A stretch of DNA of 64,000 bases from Winogradskyella helgolandensis. Its GTDB lineage: Bacteria; Bacteroidota; Bacteroidia; Flavobacteriales; Flavobacteriaceae. The stretch covers positions 4,043,501 to 4,107,500 of the forward strand of contig NZ_JABFHO010000001.1 of NCBI RefSeq assembly GCF_013404085.1, read 5' to 3'. The notes below the pieces were generated by a model, which ran no database searches, was not told the origin of the DNA, and was given only the letters and a program-made list of their open reading frames with translations. A program made the position numbers and the translations under genes. This document shows positions 29,425 through 37,726 of the stretch, piece after piece. The first letter of the stretch is position 1. The number at the start of each line of letters is the position of its first letter.

Positions 29425-31773
29425 ATGAAGCAAACATTACTAGCTATTACCCTATTATTTTCCCTATTGAATTATGCCCAGAACATTTCAGTAGATAGCG
29501 AGACGTATACACCTCAACAACTTGTAGAAAACATCTTAATTGATAGTGATTGTATCAATAATGTTACCGTAACTAATGTGGTTGGTGGTGATTTTGGAGG
29601 AACCGATCAAAGCTACGGATATTTTGAAGCCAATGGTTCTAATTTCCCTTTTGAAAGTGGTATTGTGCTCAGTACAGGAAAATTAACAAATGTTCCTGGA
29701 CCAAATAATAATTTAAGTGATGATAATGCACCAAGCTGGACTGGAGATTTTGACTTAGAAAGTGCACTAAACGAATCCGGCACCATCAATGCCACCATCT
29801 TAGAGTTTGATTTTACATCTGTAGCATCACAAATTAGTTTTAGATATATTTTTGCATCAGAAGAATATCAAGAGAACAATTCTAATACCTGTAATTATTC
29901 TGATGTATTTGGGTTTTTAATTCGGCCTGTTGCAGGACAAGTACAATATGAAAATATTGCAATTGTACCAAACACCAACATTCCTGTTAAAGTAACTACG
30001 GTTACACCTGGAGTTCCCAATAATTGTCCACCAGAAAACGAAACGTATTTTGGCAGTTTTAACGATGCTAATGCTCCTATAAATTTTAATGGTCAAACGG
30101 CTATTTTAACAGCAACTGCAAACGTTGTTCCCAATGTTACCTACCACGTAAAGTTAGTCATTGCAGATGAAGCTAATTACAGATACGATTCGGTCGTCTT
30201 TTTAGAAGCTGGCAGTTTTGAGCTATCTTCAGATTTAGGCCCTAATTTGCTTGTTGCAACTAGTAATGCTCTATGCGAGGGAGAAACTATAGAACTAAAT
30301 GCAAGACAAGATGGGCAAAATGCATACGATTGGTACAAAGATGGTAGCTTAATTGATTCTCAGCCTAGCAATTGTGTGAATTGTGGTACGTATACCGTTA
30401 CCGAAGAAGGAACCTATAACGTTGAAGTCACCTTAGCCAATGGCTGTATTGCCTATGGAGAAGTGATTATAGAATATGCATCATTACCCCTTGGCGTTAA
30501 TTCTATTTTAGTTGAATGTGATGCAAATCAAGATGGTTTAACCATTTACGATTTATATAATGCTTCCTTTGATTTAATTGATGGAGATCAAGGTTTAACT
30601 GTCGATGATTTTTTCTTGTCAGAAGCAGAGGCTATAGCAAATATAAATCCGATTGCAAATCCTGATGCGTTTCAAAACACTTCACCTTTTCAAATCGTTT
30701 TTGCACGAATTGTGAATCAAGCCAATTGCCCTACTGTTGCAGAATTAGAATTACAAATTTCAAATAATGTTTTAAATATCCCAGATTTGGAAGCTTGCGA
30801 TGGAGATGTTGTTGATGGATTTGCGACATTTAACTTAAATGATACTTTTAATTATATCCAAACTCAAATTTCTGATGATATTTTTGTTAGTTATTACGAA
30901 TCAGAAATTGATGCTTTTAATGGCACTAACGCATTAAATCCAACATTCGACAATACGATTGCATATTCTCAAAGCCTATATGTAAAAGTAGACACCGATA
31001 TTGGGTGTTACGGTATTTCCACTGTAAACCTAAATGTACTTTACACTCCTTTATTAGAAGCTGATGAAACTTTTCTATATTGTTTAAACACATATCCAGA
31101 ACCGCTTACTATTTTTGGTGGAGTGCTTAATGATTTACCAAATAATTATTATTACGAATGGCAGTTTAATGGCACAACAACAGATGTCAATACGTTATTT
31201 TATGATGTTACAGAACCTGGCACTTATACTGTAATTGTTACAGATCCAAATGGTTGCTCTTCTAGTAGAACAATTACGATTTTAGCTTCGGAAACAGCAA
31301 CAATAGAAAGTGTTAACGTTATTGGTGTTGCGCCAAATAACACGGTTACAATTTCTGTCTCCGGTATTGGAGACTATGAAATTGCTTTAGATGATATCGA
31401 TGGATTATATCAAGATAATTTTGTATTCACTAATGTTTCTAAGGGATTTCATACTGTTTATATAAGAGATAAAAATGGCTGTGGTACCGCTGAAGAAACC
31501 ATTTCTGTTATAGGCTTTCCTAAATTCTTTACCCCAAATGGTGATGATGATAATCCCACGTGGCAAGTTACTGGAGACGAGGACCAATTTAATCAAATAG
31601 CATCTATTCAAATTTTTAACCGTTATGGTAAATTAATGACGGTATTAACGTCTGCAAATCGCAGTTGGGATGGAACACTAAAAGGCAAACCGCTTCCGAG
31701 TGATGATTATTGGTTTGTCGCAGATTTCATTGATGGCAAATCCTATACTGGTCATTTTGCACTGAGAAGATAA
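29425..31773 (+). CDS. T9SS type B protein, anchor-L head, two CD-repeats (chimeric)
   Basis: A 782-residue protein from ATG 29425 (signal peptide MKQTLLAITLLFSLLNYAQ); an earlier in-frame TTG at 29404 overlaps the promoter element. Residues about 20-270 are a choice-of-anchor L head (SYGYFEANGSNFPFESGIV, FASEEYQENNSNTCNYSDVF, YHVKLVIADEANYRYDSVVF). Only two CD-repeats follow (LVECDANQDG, LEACDGDVVDG). The C-terminal part (CLNTYPEPLTIFGGVLNDLP, YIRDKNGCG, VIGFPKFFTPNGDDDN, GHFALRR) is like that of the genes at 443 and 3868, not like the other four anchor-L proteins. The gene therefore joins a head of one group to a tail of the other. Predicted T9SS-exported surface protein, with a much shorter stalk. 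Confidence 0.85.
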   Translation: MKQTLLAITLLFSLLNYAQNISVDSETYTPQQLVENILIDSDCINNVTVTNVVGGDFGGTDQSYGYFEANGSNFPFESGIVLSTGKLTNVPGPNNNLSDDNAPSWTGDFDLESALNESGTINATILEFDFTSVASQISFRYIFASEEYQENNSNTCNYSDVFGFLIRPVAGQVQYENIAIVPNTNIPVKVTTVTPGVPNNCPPENETYFGSFNDANAPINFNGQTAILTATANVVPNVTYHVKLVIADEANYRYDSVVFLEAGSFELSSDLGPNLLVATSNALCEGETIELNARQDGQNAYDWYKDGSLIDSQPSNCVNCGTYTVTEEGTYNVEVTLANGCIAYGEVIIEYASLPLGVNSILVECDANQDGLTIYDLYNASFDLIDGDQGLTVDDFFLSEAEAIANINPIANPDAFQNTSPFQIVFARIVNQANCPTVAELELQISNNVLNIPDLEACDGDVVDGFATFNLNDTFNYIQTQISDDIFVSYYESEIDAFNGTNALNPTFDNTIAYSQSLYVKVDTDIGCYGISTVNLNVLYTPLLEADETFLYCLNTYPEPLTIFGGVLNDLPNNYYYEWQFNGTTTDVNTLFYDVTEPGTYTVIVTDPNGCSSSRTITILASETATIESVNVIGVAPNNTVTISVSGIGDYEIALDDIDGLYQDNFVFTNVSKGFHTVYIRDKNGCGTAEETISVIGFPKFFTPNGDDDNPTWQVTGDEDQFNQIASIQIFNRYGKLMTVLTSANRSWDGTLKGKPLPSDDYWFVADFIDGKSYTGHFALRR

Positions 31774-31951
31774 TTCCGGTTTTTTACATTCACTAAAAAG
31801 AAACTACGCTACAAGTTATATCTATTATAATATAGATTGTTATTTCTAAGTAAAAACAAACCACATTTAGCATTTTAAAAACGTGAAATAATAAATTATA
31901 ATCAGTTAAACTCCTGATTGATTTCACAGTACAACAAATAGTCTTCATATT

Positions 31952-31980
31952 TTGAGTTGTCACATAATCTTCTATTTTTG
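31952..31980 (+). promoter_or_regulatory. candidate promoter, distal
   Basis: TTG at 31952-31954, an 18-base spacer, then an exact TAnnTTTG box, TATTTTTG, at 31973-31980. It would leave a leader of about 100 bases before ATG 32086. Confidence 0.4.
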
Positions 31981-32055
31981 TAATAACTAACACAACCATT
32001 ATTTGAGCAAGAATTAGCATAACTATTACTTAACAAACAGTAGTACATTATTACA

Positions 32056-32063
32056 TATTTTTG
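32056..32063 (+). promoter_or_regulatory. candidate -7 element TATTTTTG, proximal
   Basis: Exact TAnnTTTG match followed by C, 23 bases before ATG 32086, similar in spacing to the elements before the anchor-L genes. No TTG at the usual -33 position. Confidence 0.4.
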
Positions 32064-32085
32064 CGAACTCTATTTTTTAAACTAC

Positions 32086-34392
32086 ATGAAGAATTACACC
32101 TTATTTCTATTTCCACTTGTTTTATTTTTAAACGGTTATTTTTTAATAAATAATACAGACTATTCGACTTACGAAACTGAAAGCATTGCTTGTCCGGCTC
32201 CAGCAATAAACACATTTAGTCCTTCAAGCGGACCTGAAAACACAGAAATAACAGTTAATGGAAGTAATTTCGATACGACAACGACAGTTGATTTTAACGG
32301 TACTAATGCGACCTTTACAATAATAAATGACAGTAAAATGACTATTATTGTGCCTTCTGGAATTGCTACTACTTCTAATATTACGCTTACGACTTCTGGA
32401 GGCTGTGACACTACAACTGTTACAAGCTTCTCCTTATTAAATTCTGATTGTAATTCTGCGGATGAGATTTATATATCTGAAGTTTATGATTCAGACGGTG
32501 GAAGTTATGGTGTTATAGAGCTCTATAATCCAACAAACACCACAATAAACTTGGATGCCATTTATGAAGTACAACGTTTTGGAGATATTGGTAATGCAAC
32601 ACCGAGTGCAACGATTCCATTAGAAGGTTCTATTGCTCCGCTCAGTACTTATATTATTGAAATGGGTAGTACAGGTAATTCGTGTAGTGGTTTAACTGCT
32701 GGCATATCAATAAACGCTGGTATTAATGAGGATGACGAAATTAAATTATTAAAAAATGGAACTATCATTGATGTGATGTATACTGACGATGAAATTGGCT
32801 ATAGTTTCATTAGAAATGCAGATGCATCTGCACCAAGCACAACATATAACCTTAACGAATGGTTACTGTTAGAAGATGAAGATTGTTCTGATTTAGGATC
32901 ACATACATCAAATGGTGGTAGTTCTGCACCAACTATTACACATCCCAACAATCAAGATATTTGCGAAAACGGAACAGCTAGCTTTTCTGTATCTGTAAAT
33001 ACAGGATCGTATTCTTACCAATGGCTTGTACTTAATACTTCTGGAAACTGGGTAAACATCAGTAACGATAGTAATTATTCTGGTGCAACCACTAGCACAT
33101 TAACTATTGCTAATACTCCTGCTAGTTTTAGTGGGTTACAATATTACTGTATGATGTCATCTGTAGATTGTAATCTTGTTTCAAATGCAGCGCAACTTAT
33201 CGTTTCAAATCCTGAAGTAGATACATTACCAAACCAAACCGTATGTTCTAATTTTATTCTACCTGAACTAACTAACGGAAATTATTATACAGGAACTAAC
33301 GGTACAGGAACTCAACTAAATGCTGGAGATGTAATAACATCTTTTCAAACCATCTATATTTTTAATTCATCGGGAACTCCTCCTAATACGTGTAGTAATG
33401 AATCTAGCTTTACCGTTTCCATTAGTGGAAATCCACTTGTAAGTGTTTTAGATGACCAAACTGTTTGTTCTGAGTATGTCTTACCAAGTATAACTAATGG
33501 AAATTATTTTACAGCGCCTGATGGAAATGGTACACCTTTAATTGCAGGAGATATTATATCAGCATCACAAACGATTTATATTTATAATGCGTCTGGAGTT
33601 GCTCCTAATATTTGCACTAACGAAAGTAGTTTTGAGGTCAATGTAATTGGAACTCCAGATGTAAATATACTTCCTGATGTTTCGATTTGTTCGGAATTCA
33701 TTTTACCAACACTAACAAATGGAAACTATTTCACAGGAACTAACGGAACAGGAACACCACTTACTGCTGGCACTATTATTTCAACATCACAAACCATTTA
33801 CATTTATAATGAGCTTGGTACAACACCAGATACATGTACAAACGAAAGTAGCTTTGACATTACCATTTATCCTGCTACAGATTTCGATCTAACCGATTCA
33901 AATATTGAAATAGACGGAAGTTCAATAACCATTACAATGCCTAATACTTCAATAGATTACGAATACGCTATTGACGGTACTAGTTTTCAAAGTGAAAATG
34001 TATTTACCAATATTTCTGAAGGCTTGAACACCTTATATGTTCAAGATAGCAATGGCTGTATTGTTAGATTTATATCATTTGAAATTCAACCAGCAGCAGA
34101 CGAGCTATTTATTCCAAATGGCTTTTCTCCTAATAATGATGGCGAGAATGAATGGTTTAACATTCAAGGTCTATATGATGTTTACACCAACCATAAATTA
34201 GAAATTTATAACCGATATGGCACTTTAATTTTTGAAGGAAATAACACTAAAAAATGGTTCGGAATAGCAAATAAAGGGGTAATGCACAACGATAAAGTGC
34301 TACCTGTAGGCACCTATTTTTATGCTTTATATTTAAATGAGCCTAATACGGATTCTAAACCTTTAATGGGTTGGGTTTATCTTAATAAATAA
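32086..34392 (+). CDS. T9SS type B protein, IPT/TIG and lamin-tail domains, three 74-aa repeats
   Basis: A 768-residue protein from ATG 32086 with hydrophobic signal MKNYTLFLFPLVLFLNGYF. Residues about 36-122 are IPT/TIG-like (INTFSPSSGPENTEITVNGS). Residues about 125-240 are lamin-tail-like (IYISEVYDSDGGSYGVIELY, EVQRFGDIGN). An Ig-like domain (YSYQWLVLNTSGNWV) follows, then three 74-residue repeats (QTVCS, NGNYYTGTNGTGTQLNAGD, QTIYIF, CSNESSF). The sorting domain is the GWVY subtype: IPNGFSPNNDGENEWF, LEIYNRYGTLIF, ending MGWVYLNK, like the gene at 6369. It is followed after 34 bases by a paralogue with the same head but a different sorting subtype. Predicted T9SS-exported surface protein of unknown ligand. 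Confidence 0.84.
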   Translation: MKNYTLFLFPLVLFLNGYFLINNTDYSTYETESIACPAPAINTFSPSSGPENTEITVNGSNFDTTTTVDFNGTNATFTIINDSKMTIIVPSGIATTSNITLTTSGGCDTTTVTSFSLLNSDCNSADEIYISEVYDSDGGSYGVIELYNPTNTTINLDAIYEVQRFGDIGNATPSATIPLEGSIAPLSTYIIEMGSTGNSCSGLTAGISINAGINEDDEIKLLKNGTIIDVMYTDDEIGYSFIRNADASAPSTTYNLNEWLLLEDEDCSDLGSHTSNGGSSAPTITHPNNQDICENGTASFSVSVNTGSYSYQWLVLNTSGNWVNISNDSNYSGATTSTLTIANTPASFSGLQYYCMMSSVDCNLVSNAAQLIVSNPEVDTLPNQTVCSNFILPELTNGNYYTGTNGTGTQLNAGDVITSFQTIYIFNSSGTPPNTCSNESSFTVSISGNPLVSVLDDQTVCSEYVLPSITNGNYFTAPDGNGTPLIAGDIISASQTIYIYNASGVAPNICTNESSFEVNVIGTPDVNILPDVSICSEFILPTLTNGNYFTGTNGTGTPLTAGTIISTSQTIYIYNELGTTPDTCTNESSFDITIYPATDFDLTDSNIEIDGSSITITMPNTSIDYEYAIDGTSFQSENVFTNISEGLNTLYVQDSNGCIVRFISFEIQPAADELFIPNGFSPNNDGENEWFNIQGLYDVYTNHKLEIYNRYGTLIFEGNNTKKWFGIANKGVMHNDKVLPVGTYFYALYLNEPNTDSKPLMGWVYLNK
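33220..33885 (+). repeat. three in-frame 222-bp repeats
   Basis: Units start at 33220, 33442 and 33664, each exactly 222 bases (74 residues). Each has two cysteines (one in QTVCS or the equivalent, one before NESSF) and the core NGNYxT. The same unit recurs seven times in the next gene. Confidence 0.9.
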
Positions 34393-34426
34393 ACCACTTA
34401 TTTTTTTCAACCTTTAATTTGAACCA

Positions 34427-37400
34427 ATGAAACGCATTAATTTACTAATTCACTGTACCTACGTCTTAAGTTTATTTTTTATAACAAATACTTATGCCAC
34501 AGTTAGTAGTGATATTGAAGAAGACAACAGCTTTTGTCCTGCACCAATAATTAATACGTTTACACCTGCTACTGGACCACAAAACACGTTAATTACGATT
34601 AACGGTAGTAACTTTAGTGCTGCAGCTTCAGTATCAGTTGATGGAATTAATACCACCTTCACCATAATAAATGATTCTCAAATCACAGCACTTATACCTG
34701 CTGGTGCAATTGATACTTCTGGCATTTCTATTATAAGTAATGGTGGTTGTACAGGGACTTCTTCATCAGATTTTACGGTCTTAGCGACAAACTGTGATTC
34801 TGCTGATATTTATATTTCAGAATTATATGATGCCAATGGAGGTGATTATGCTGTTATAGAACTTTATAACCCTACAAATTCCCCTGTGATTATTGATAAT
34901 GTTTATGTGATTGAACGTTTTGGAGACGTCGGAAATGCGACACCTAATAATATTTTTAACACCATTATAGGTACAATTCCTCCTATGGACACGTTTGTCA
35001 TTCAAATGGGAAGCGGCACAAATTGTTCTCCTTTAGATGTTGATTTCAATATTCCTACAGGAATTAATGATAACGATGAGTTCAAATTATATAAAAACGG
35101 AACTCTTATTGATATCGTAAATGCACCTGATGAAAAAGGCTATACTGTTATCAGAAATGCAGATGCACCGCTACCTCAAACAACTTATGATAGCAACGAC
35201 TGGACTATTAATTCTAGTGAAAATTGTTCGAACTTAGGGTCGCATACAGCAGATCCAATTACGAATAACATACCTGAAATTATAGATCCAATAACACAAA
35301 CGATATGTGAGAATGGTGCTGTAACGTTTATTACGTCTTTAAACAATAGTATATTTCAATATCAATGGAAGGTTCTTGATGCTTCAGGAAACTGGGTAGA
35401 TGTCCCTAACGCTAGTCCGTACTCTGACCCTCAAAATAGCTGGTTAGATATTACTAATGCTCCTTTAAGTTTTGATGGAAATCAATATTACTGTGAAGTT
35501 ATCTATAATTCTTGTCCATTAATAACGAATGTTGCGCAATTAATTATTGATAATCCCGCTGTGGATACGCTTTCTGATCAAACTGTGTGTTCAAGTTATA
35601 CGTTACCAATCCTAACTGACGGAGATTATTATACTGTAACAGATGGTGCAGGAACGCAACTTAATGCTGGTGATATTATTTCAACAGATCAAACCATTTA
35701 TATTTATAATGAAATAGGCACGGCTCCTGATAATTGCTCAAATGAAAGTAGCTTTGACATTACGATTACCGGAACTCCAGATATAGATACAATTACTAAC
35801 CAAACGGTCTGTTCTAGTTATACATTACCTGCTTTAACTAATGGTGATTATTATACCGCTACTGATGGTGGAGGAACGCAACTTAATGCGGGTGATATTA
35901 TTTCAACAGATCAAACCATTTATATTTATAATGAAATAGGCACGGCTCCTGATAATTGCTCAAATGAAAGTAGCTTTGTCATTGCGATTACCGGAACTCC
36001 AGATGTAGATACAATTACTAACCAAACGGTCTGTTCTAGTTATACATTACCTGCTTTAACTAATGGTGATTATTATACCGCTACTGATGGTACAGGAACG
36101 CAACTTAATGCGGGTGATATTATTTCAACAGATCAAACTATTTATATTTATAATGAAATAGGAACAGCTCCAAATATATGTTCAAACGAAAGTAGCTTTG
36201 AGGTTTCTGTGAATGGTACACCTAATGTTGATACCCTTGCTGACCAAACAGCATGTGGATCGTATATATTACCTACTCTTACAGACGGTAACTATTTTAC
36301 AGGTACAAACGGTACAGGAACACCACTTAATGCAGGTGATAGTGTTTCGACTATACAAACTATCTATATTTACGTAGAAATTGGTACAGCACCAGACACG
36401 TGTACAAATGAAAGTAGTTTTGAGGTGACTATCACAAGCGCGCCAGATGTAGATACGATTTCTAATCAAGCCGTTTGTTCAGATTACACCTTGCCTTCAC
36501 TAACCAATGGTAATTATTTTACGGGTACAAACGGTACAGGAACACCACTTAATGCTGGTGATATTATTTCAACAGATCAAACCATTTATATTTATAACGA
36601 AATAGGAACAGCCCCAAATATATGTTCAAACGAAAGCAGTTTTGAGGTTACTGTGAATGGCACTCCTAATGTAGATACACTATCTGACCAAACGGAATGT
36701 GCATCATACACCTTGCCTACTCTTACCAACGGCAACTATTTTTCTGGCACAAATGGAACAGGCACTCCTCTTAATGCCGGAGATGTAATTTCATCTTCAC
36801 AAACCATCTATATTTATGTTGAAATTGGTACAGCTCCAGATACTTGTAATAATGAAAGTAGCTTTGATGTTACGATTACTGGAGCACCAAATGTAGATAC
36901 CTTGGCTAACCAAACTATTTGTTCAGAATATACATTACCTACACTAACCAACGGTAATTATTTTACGGGAACAAACGGTACAGGAACTCTATTTAATGCT
37001 GGAGATGTCATTACAACTTCACAAACCTTATATATATATTCCGAAATAGGCACGGCTCCAAATACCTGCTCTAATGAAAGTAGTTTTGACATTACTATTA
37101 ATGACGCTGTAGATTTCACTCTCGATGAATCCAATATTTCAATAAGCAACAGTATGCTTATAGTTACCATGACGGATCTCACTTCAGACTATTTATACGC
37201 TGTTGATTATTCTAGCACGCAAACATCTAATATTTTTAATGATCTTTCAGAAGGTATTCATACGCTACATGTCTCTGATATCTACGGCTGTATCATTAAA
37301 TCCCTTTCCTTTGAAATTGAAGTAGACCTTTTTATCCCTGTCTTTTTCACTCCTAATAATGATACTTATAATGATTATTGGACTGTTATTGACCGAAATT

Positions 37401-37582
37401 ACATTGTAAAAGAAATCCTTATTTTTAATAGATATGGTAAGCTCATAAAACAATTAATTCCTTTGAATTACTCTTGGGATGGCTATTACAATGGAAAAAT
37501 GTTAGAGTCGAATGATTTCTGGTATTTAATCACATTAAAAAATGGTGATGAACTTAGAGGTCATTTTGCTTTAAAGCATTAA
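34427..37582 (+). CDS. T9SS type B protein, IPT/TIG and lamin-tail domains, seven 74-aa repeats
   Basis: A 1051-residue protein from ATG 34427; signal peptide ends in FITNTYA. The head (IPT/TIG, FTPATGPQNTLITINGSNF; lamin-tail-like, IYISELYDANGGDYAVIELY; Ig-like, FQYQWKVLDASGNWV) is a clear paralogue of the preceding protein. Seven 74-residue repeats follow, about residues 380-897, with near-identical second and third copies. The C-terminus is the common sorting subtype (FFTPNNDTYNDYW, IFNRYGKLI, WDGYYNGKM, RGHFALKH), unlike its neighbour. The two genes are 34 bases apart and probably co-transcribed; a terminator follows. Predicted T9SS-exported repetitive surface protein. Repeat number may vary between strains, which is inference from copy identity. 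Confidence 0.85.
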   Translation: MKRINLLIHCTYVLSLFFITNTYATVSSDIEEDNSFCPAPIINTFTPATGPQNTLITINGSNFSAAASVSVDGINTTFTIINDSQITALIPAGAIDTSGISIISNGGCTGTSSSDFTVLATNCDSADIYISELYDANGGDYAVIELYNPTNSPVIIDNVYVIERFGDVGNATPNNIFNTIIGTIPPMDTFVIQMGSGTNCSPLDVDFNIPTGINDNDEFKLYKNGTLIDIVNAPDEKGYTVIRNADAPLPQTTYDSNDWTINSSENCSNLGSHTADPITNNIPEIIDPITQTICENGAVTFITSLNNSIFQYQWKVLDASGNWVDVPNASPYSDPQNSWLDITNAPLSFDGNQYYCEVIYNSCPLITNVAQLIIDNPAVDTLSDQTVCSSYTLPILTDGDYYTVTDGAGTQLNAGDIISTDQTIYIYNEIGTAPDNCSNESSFDITITGTPDIDTITNQTVCSSYTLPALTNGDYYTATDGGGTQLNAGDIISTDQTIYIYNEIGTAPDNCSNESSFVIAITGTPDVDTITNQTVCSSYTLPALTNGDYYTATDGTGTQLNAGDIISTDQTIYIYNEIGTAPNICSNESSFEVSVNGTPNVDTLADQTACGSYILPTLTDGNYFTGTNGTGTPLNAGDSVSTIQTIYIYVEIGTAPDTCTNESSFEVTITSAPDVDTISNQAVCSDYTLPSLTNGNYFTGTNGTGTPLNAGDIISTDQTIYIYNEIGTAPNICSNESSFEVTVNGTPNVDTLSDQTECASYTLPTLTNGNYFSGTNGTGTPLNAGDVISSSQTIYIYVEIGTAPDTCNNESSFDVTITGAPNVDTLANQTICSEYTLPTLTNGNYFTGTNGTGTLFNAGDVITTSQTLYIYSEIGTAPNTCSNESSFDITINDAVDFTLDESNISISNSMLIVTMTDLTSDYLYAVDYSSTQTSNIFNDLSEGIHTLHVSDIYGCIIKSLSFEIEVDLFIPVFFTPNNDTYNDYWTVIDRNYIVKEILIFNRYGKLIKQLIPLNYSWDGYYNGKMLESNDFWYLITLKNGDELRGHFALKH
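35564..37117 (+). repeat. array of seven exact-length 222-bp repeats
   Basis: Units start at 35564, 35786, 36008, 36230, 36452, 36674 and 36896, with no length change between units. Units 2 and 3 are almost identical in DNA over their first 150 bases or so, with a few substitutions after that, which indicates a recent copying event. Units 4-7 share the NGTGT form also seen in the upstream gene. Confidence 0.92.
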
Positions 37583-37625
37583 GTCTTTAATATAAAAAAA
37601 GGATTACTCATTAAAAACAATTTTT

Positions 37626-37662
37626 AAAAAGGACTTCAGAATATAAATTTGGAGTCCTTTTT
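37626..37662 (+). terminator. rho-independent terminator
   Basis: AAAAAGGACTTC (37626-37637) pairs with GGAGTCCTTTTT (37651-37662) with one G-T wobble, with a 13-base loop. It ends the nine-gene adhesin region just before uvrB. Confidence 0.8.
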
Positions 37663-37714
37663 ATTTTAACGCAATTGTAACGCACTACGTCATTTAATTA
37701 TAATCCCTTTATCG

Positions 37715-37722
37715 TAACTTTG
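37715..37722 (+). promoter_or_regulatory. -7 element TAACTTTG immediately before uvrB
   Basis: Exact TAnnTTTG match ending only four bases before the ATG at 37727. If used, transcription would start at or next to the start codon and give a leaderless or nearly leaderless message. No clear TTG -33 element is seen. Confidence 0.4.
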
Positions 37723-37726
37723 CTAA

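Larger units (their letters stand above)
31774..32085 (+). other. 312-bp intergenic region with two candidate -7 boxes
   Basis: No credible gene. Two exact TAnnTTTG boxes occur, at 31973-31980 and 32056-32063, described separately. A small palindrome, ATCTAT-TATAAT-ATAGAT, lies near 31820-31838 but is AT-only. A 75-codon reading frame on the minus strand (31793-32020) has low-complexity hydrophobic content and no recognisable family, and I do not count it as a gene. Confidence 0.5.

Noticed and set aside
31820..31838. Palindrome ATCTAT-TATAAT-ATAGAT
   Set aside because: Composed of A and T apart from one C and one G; likely by chance in this base composition and has no adjacent T run of a terminator.
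31793..32020. 75-codon minus-strand reading frame in the gap before the IPT/TIG genes
   Set aside because: AT-rich, low-complexity hydrophobic product without family resemblance or ribosome-binding context; it also overlaps a likely promoter.
35564..37117. Regular 222-bp repeats considered as a CRISPR-like array
   Set aside because: The units are coding, in frame, lack spacers and continue the protein fold.
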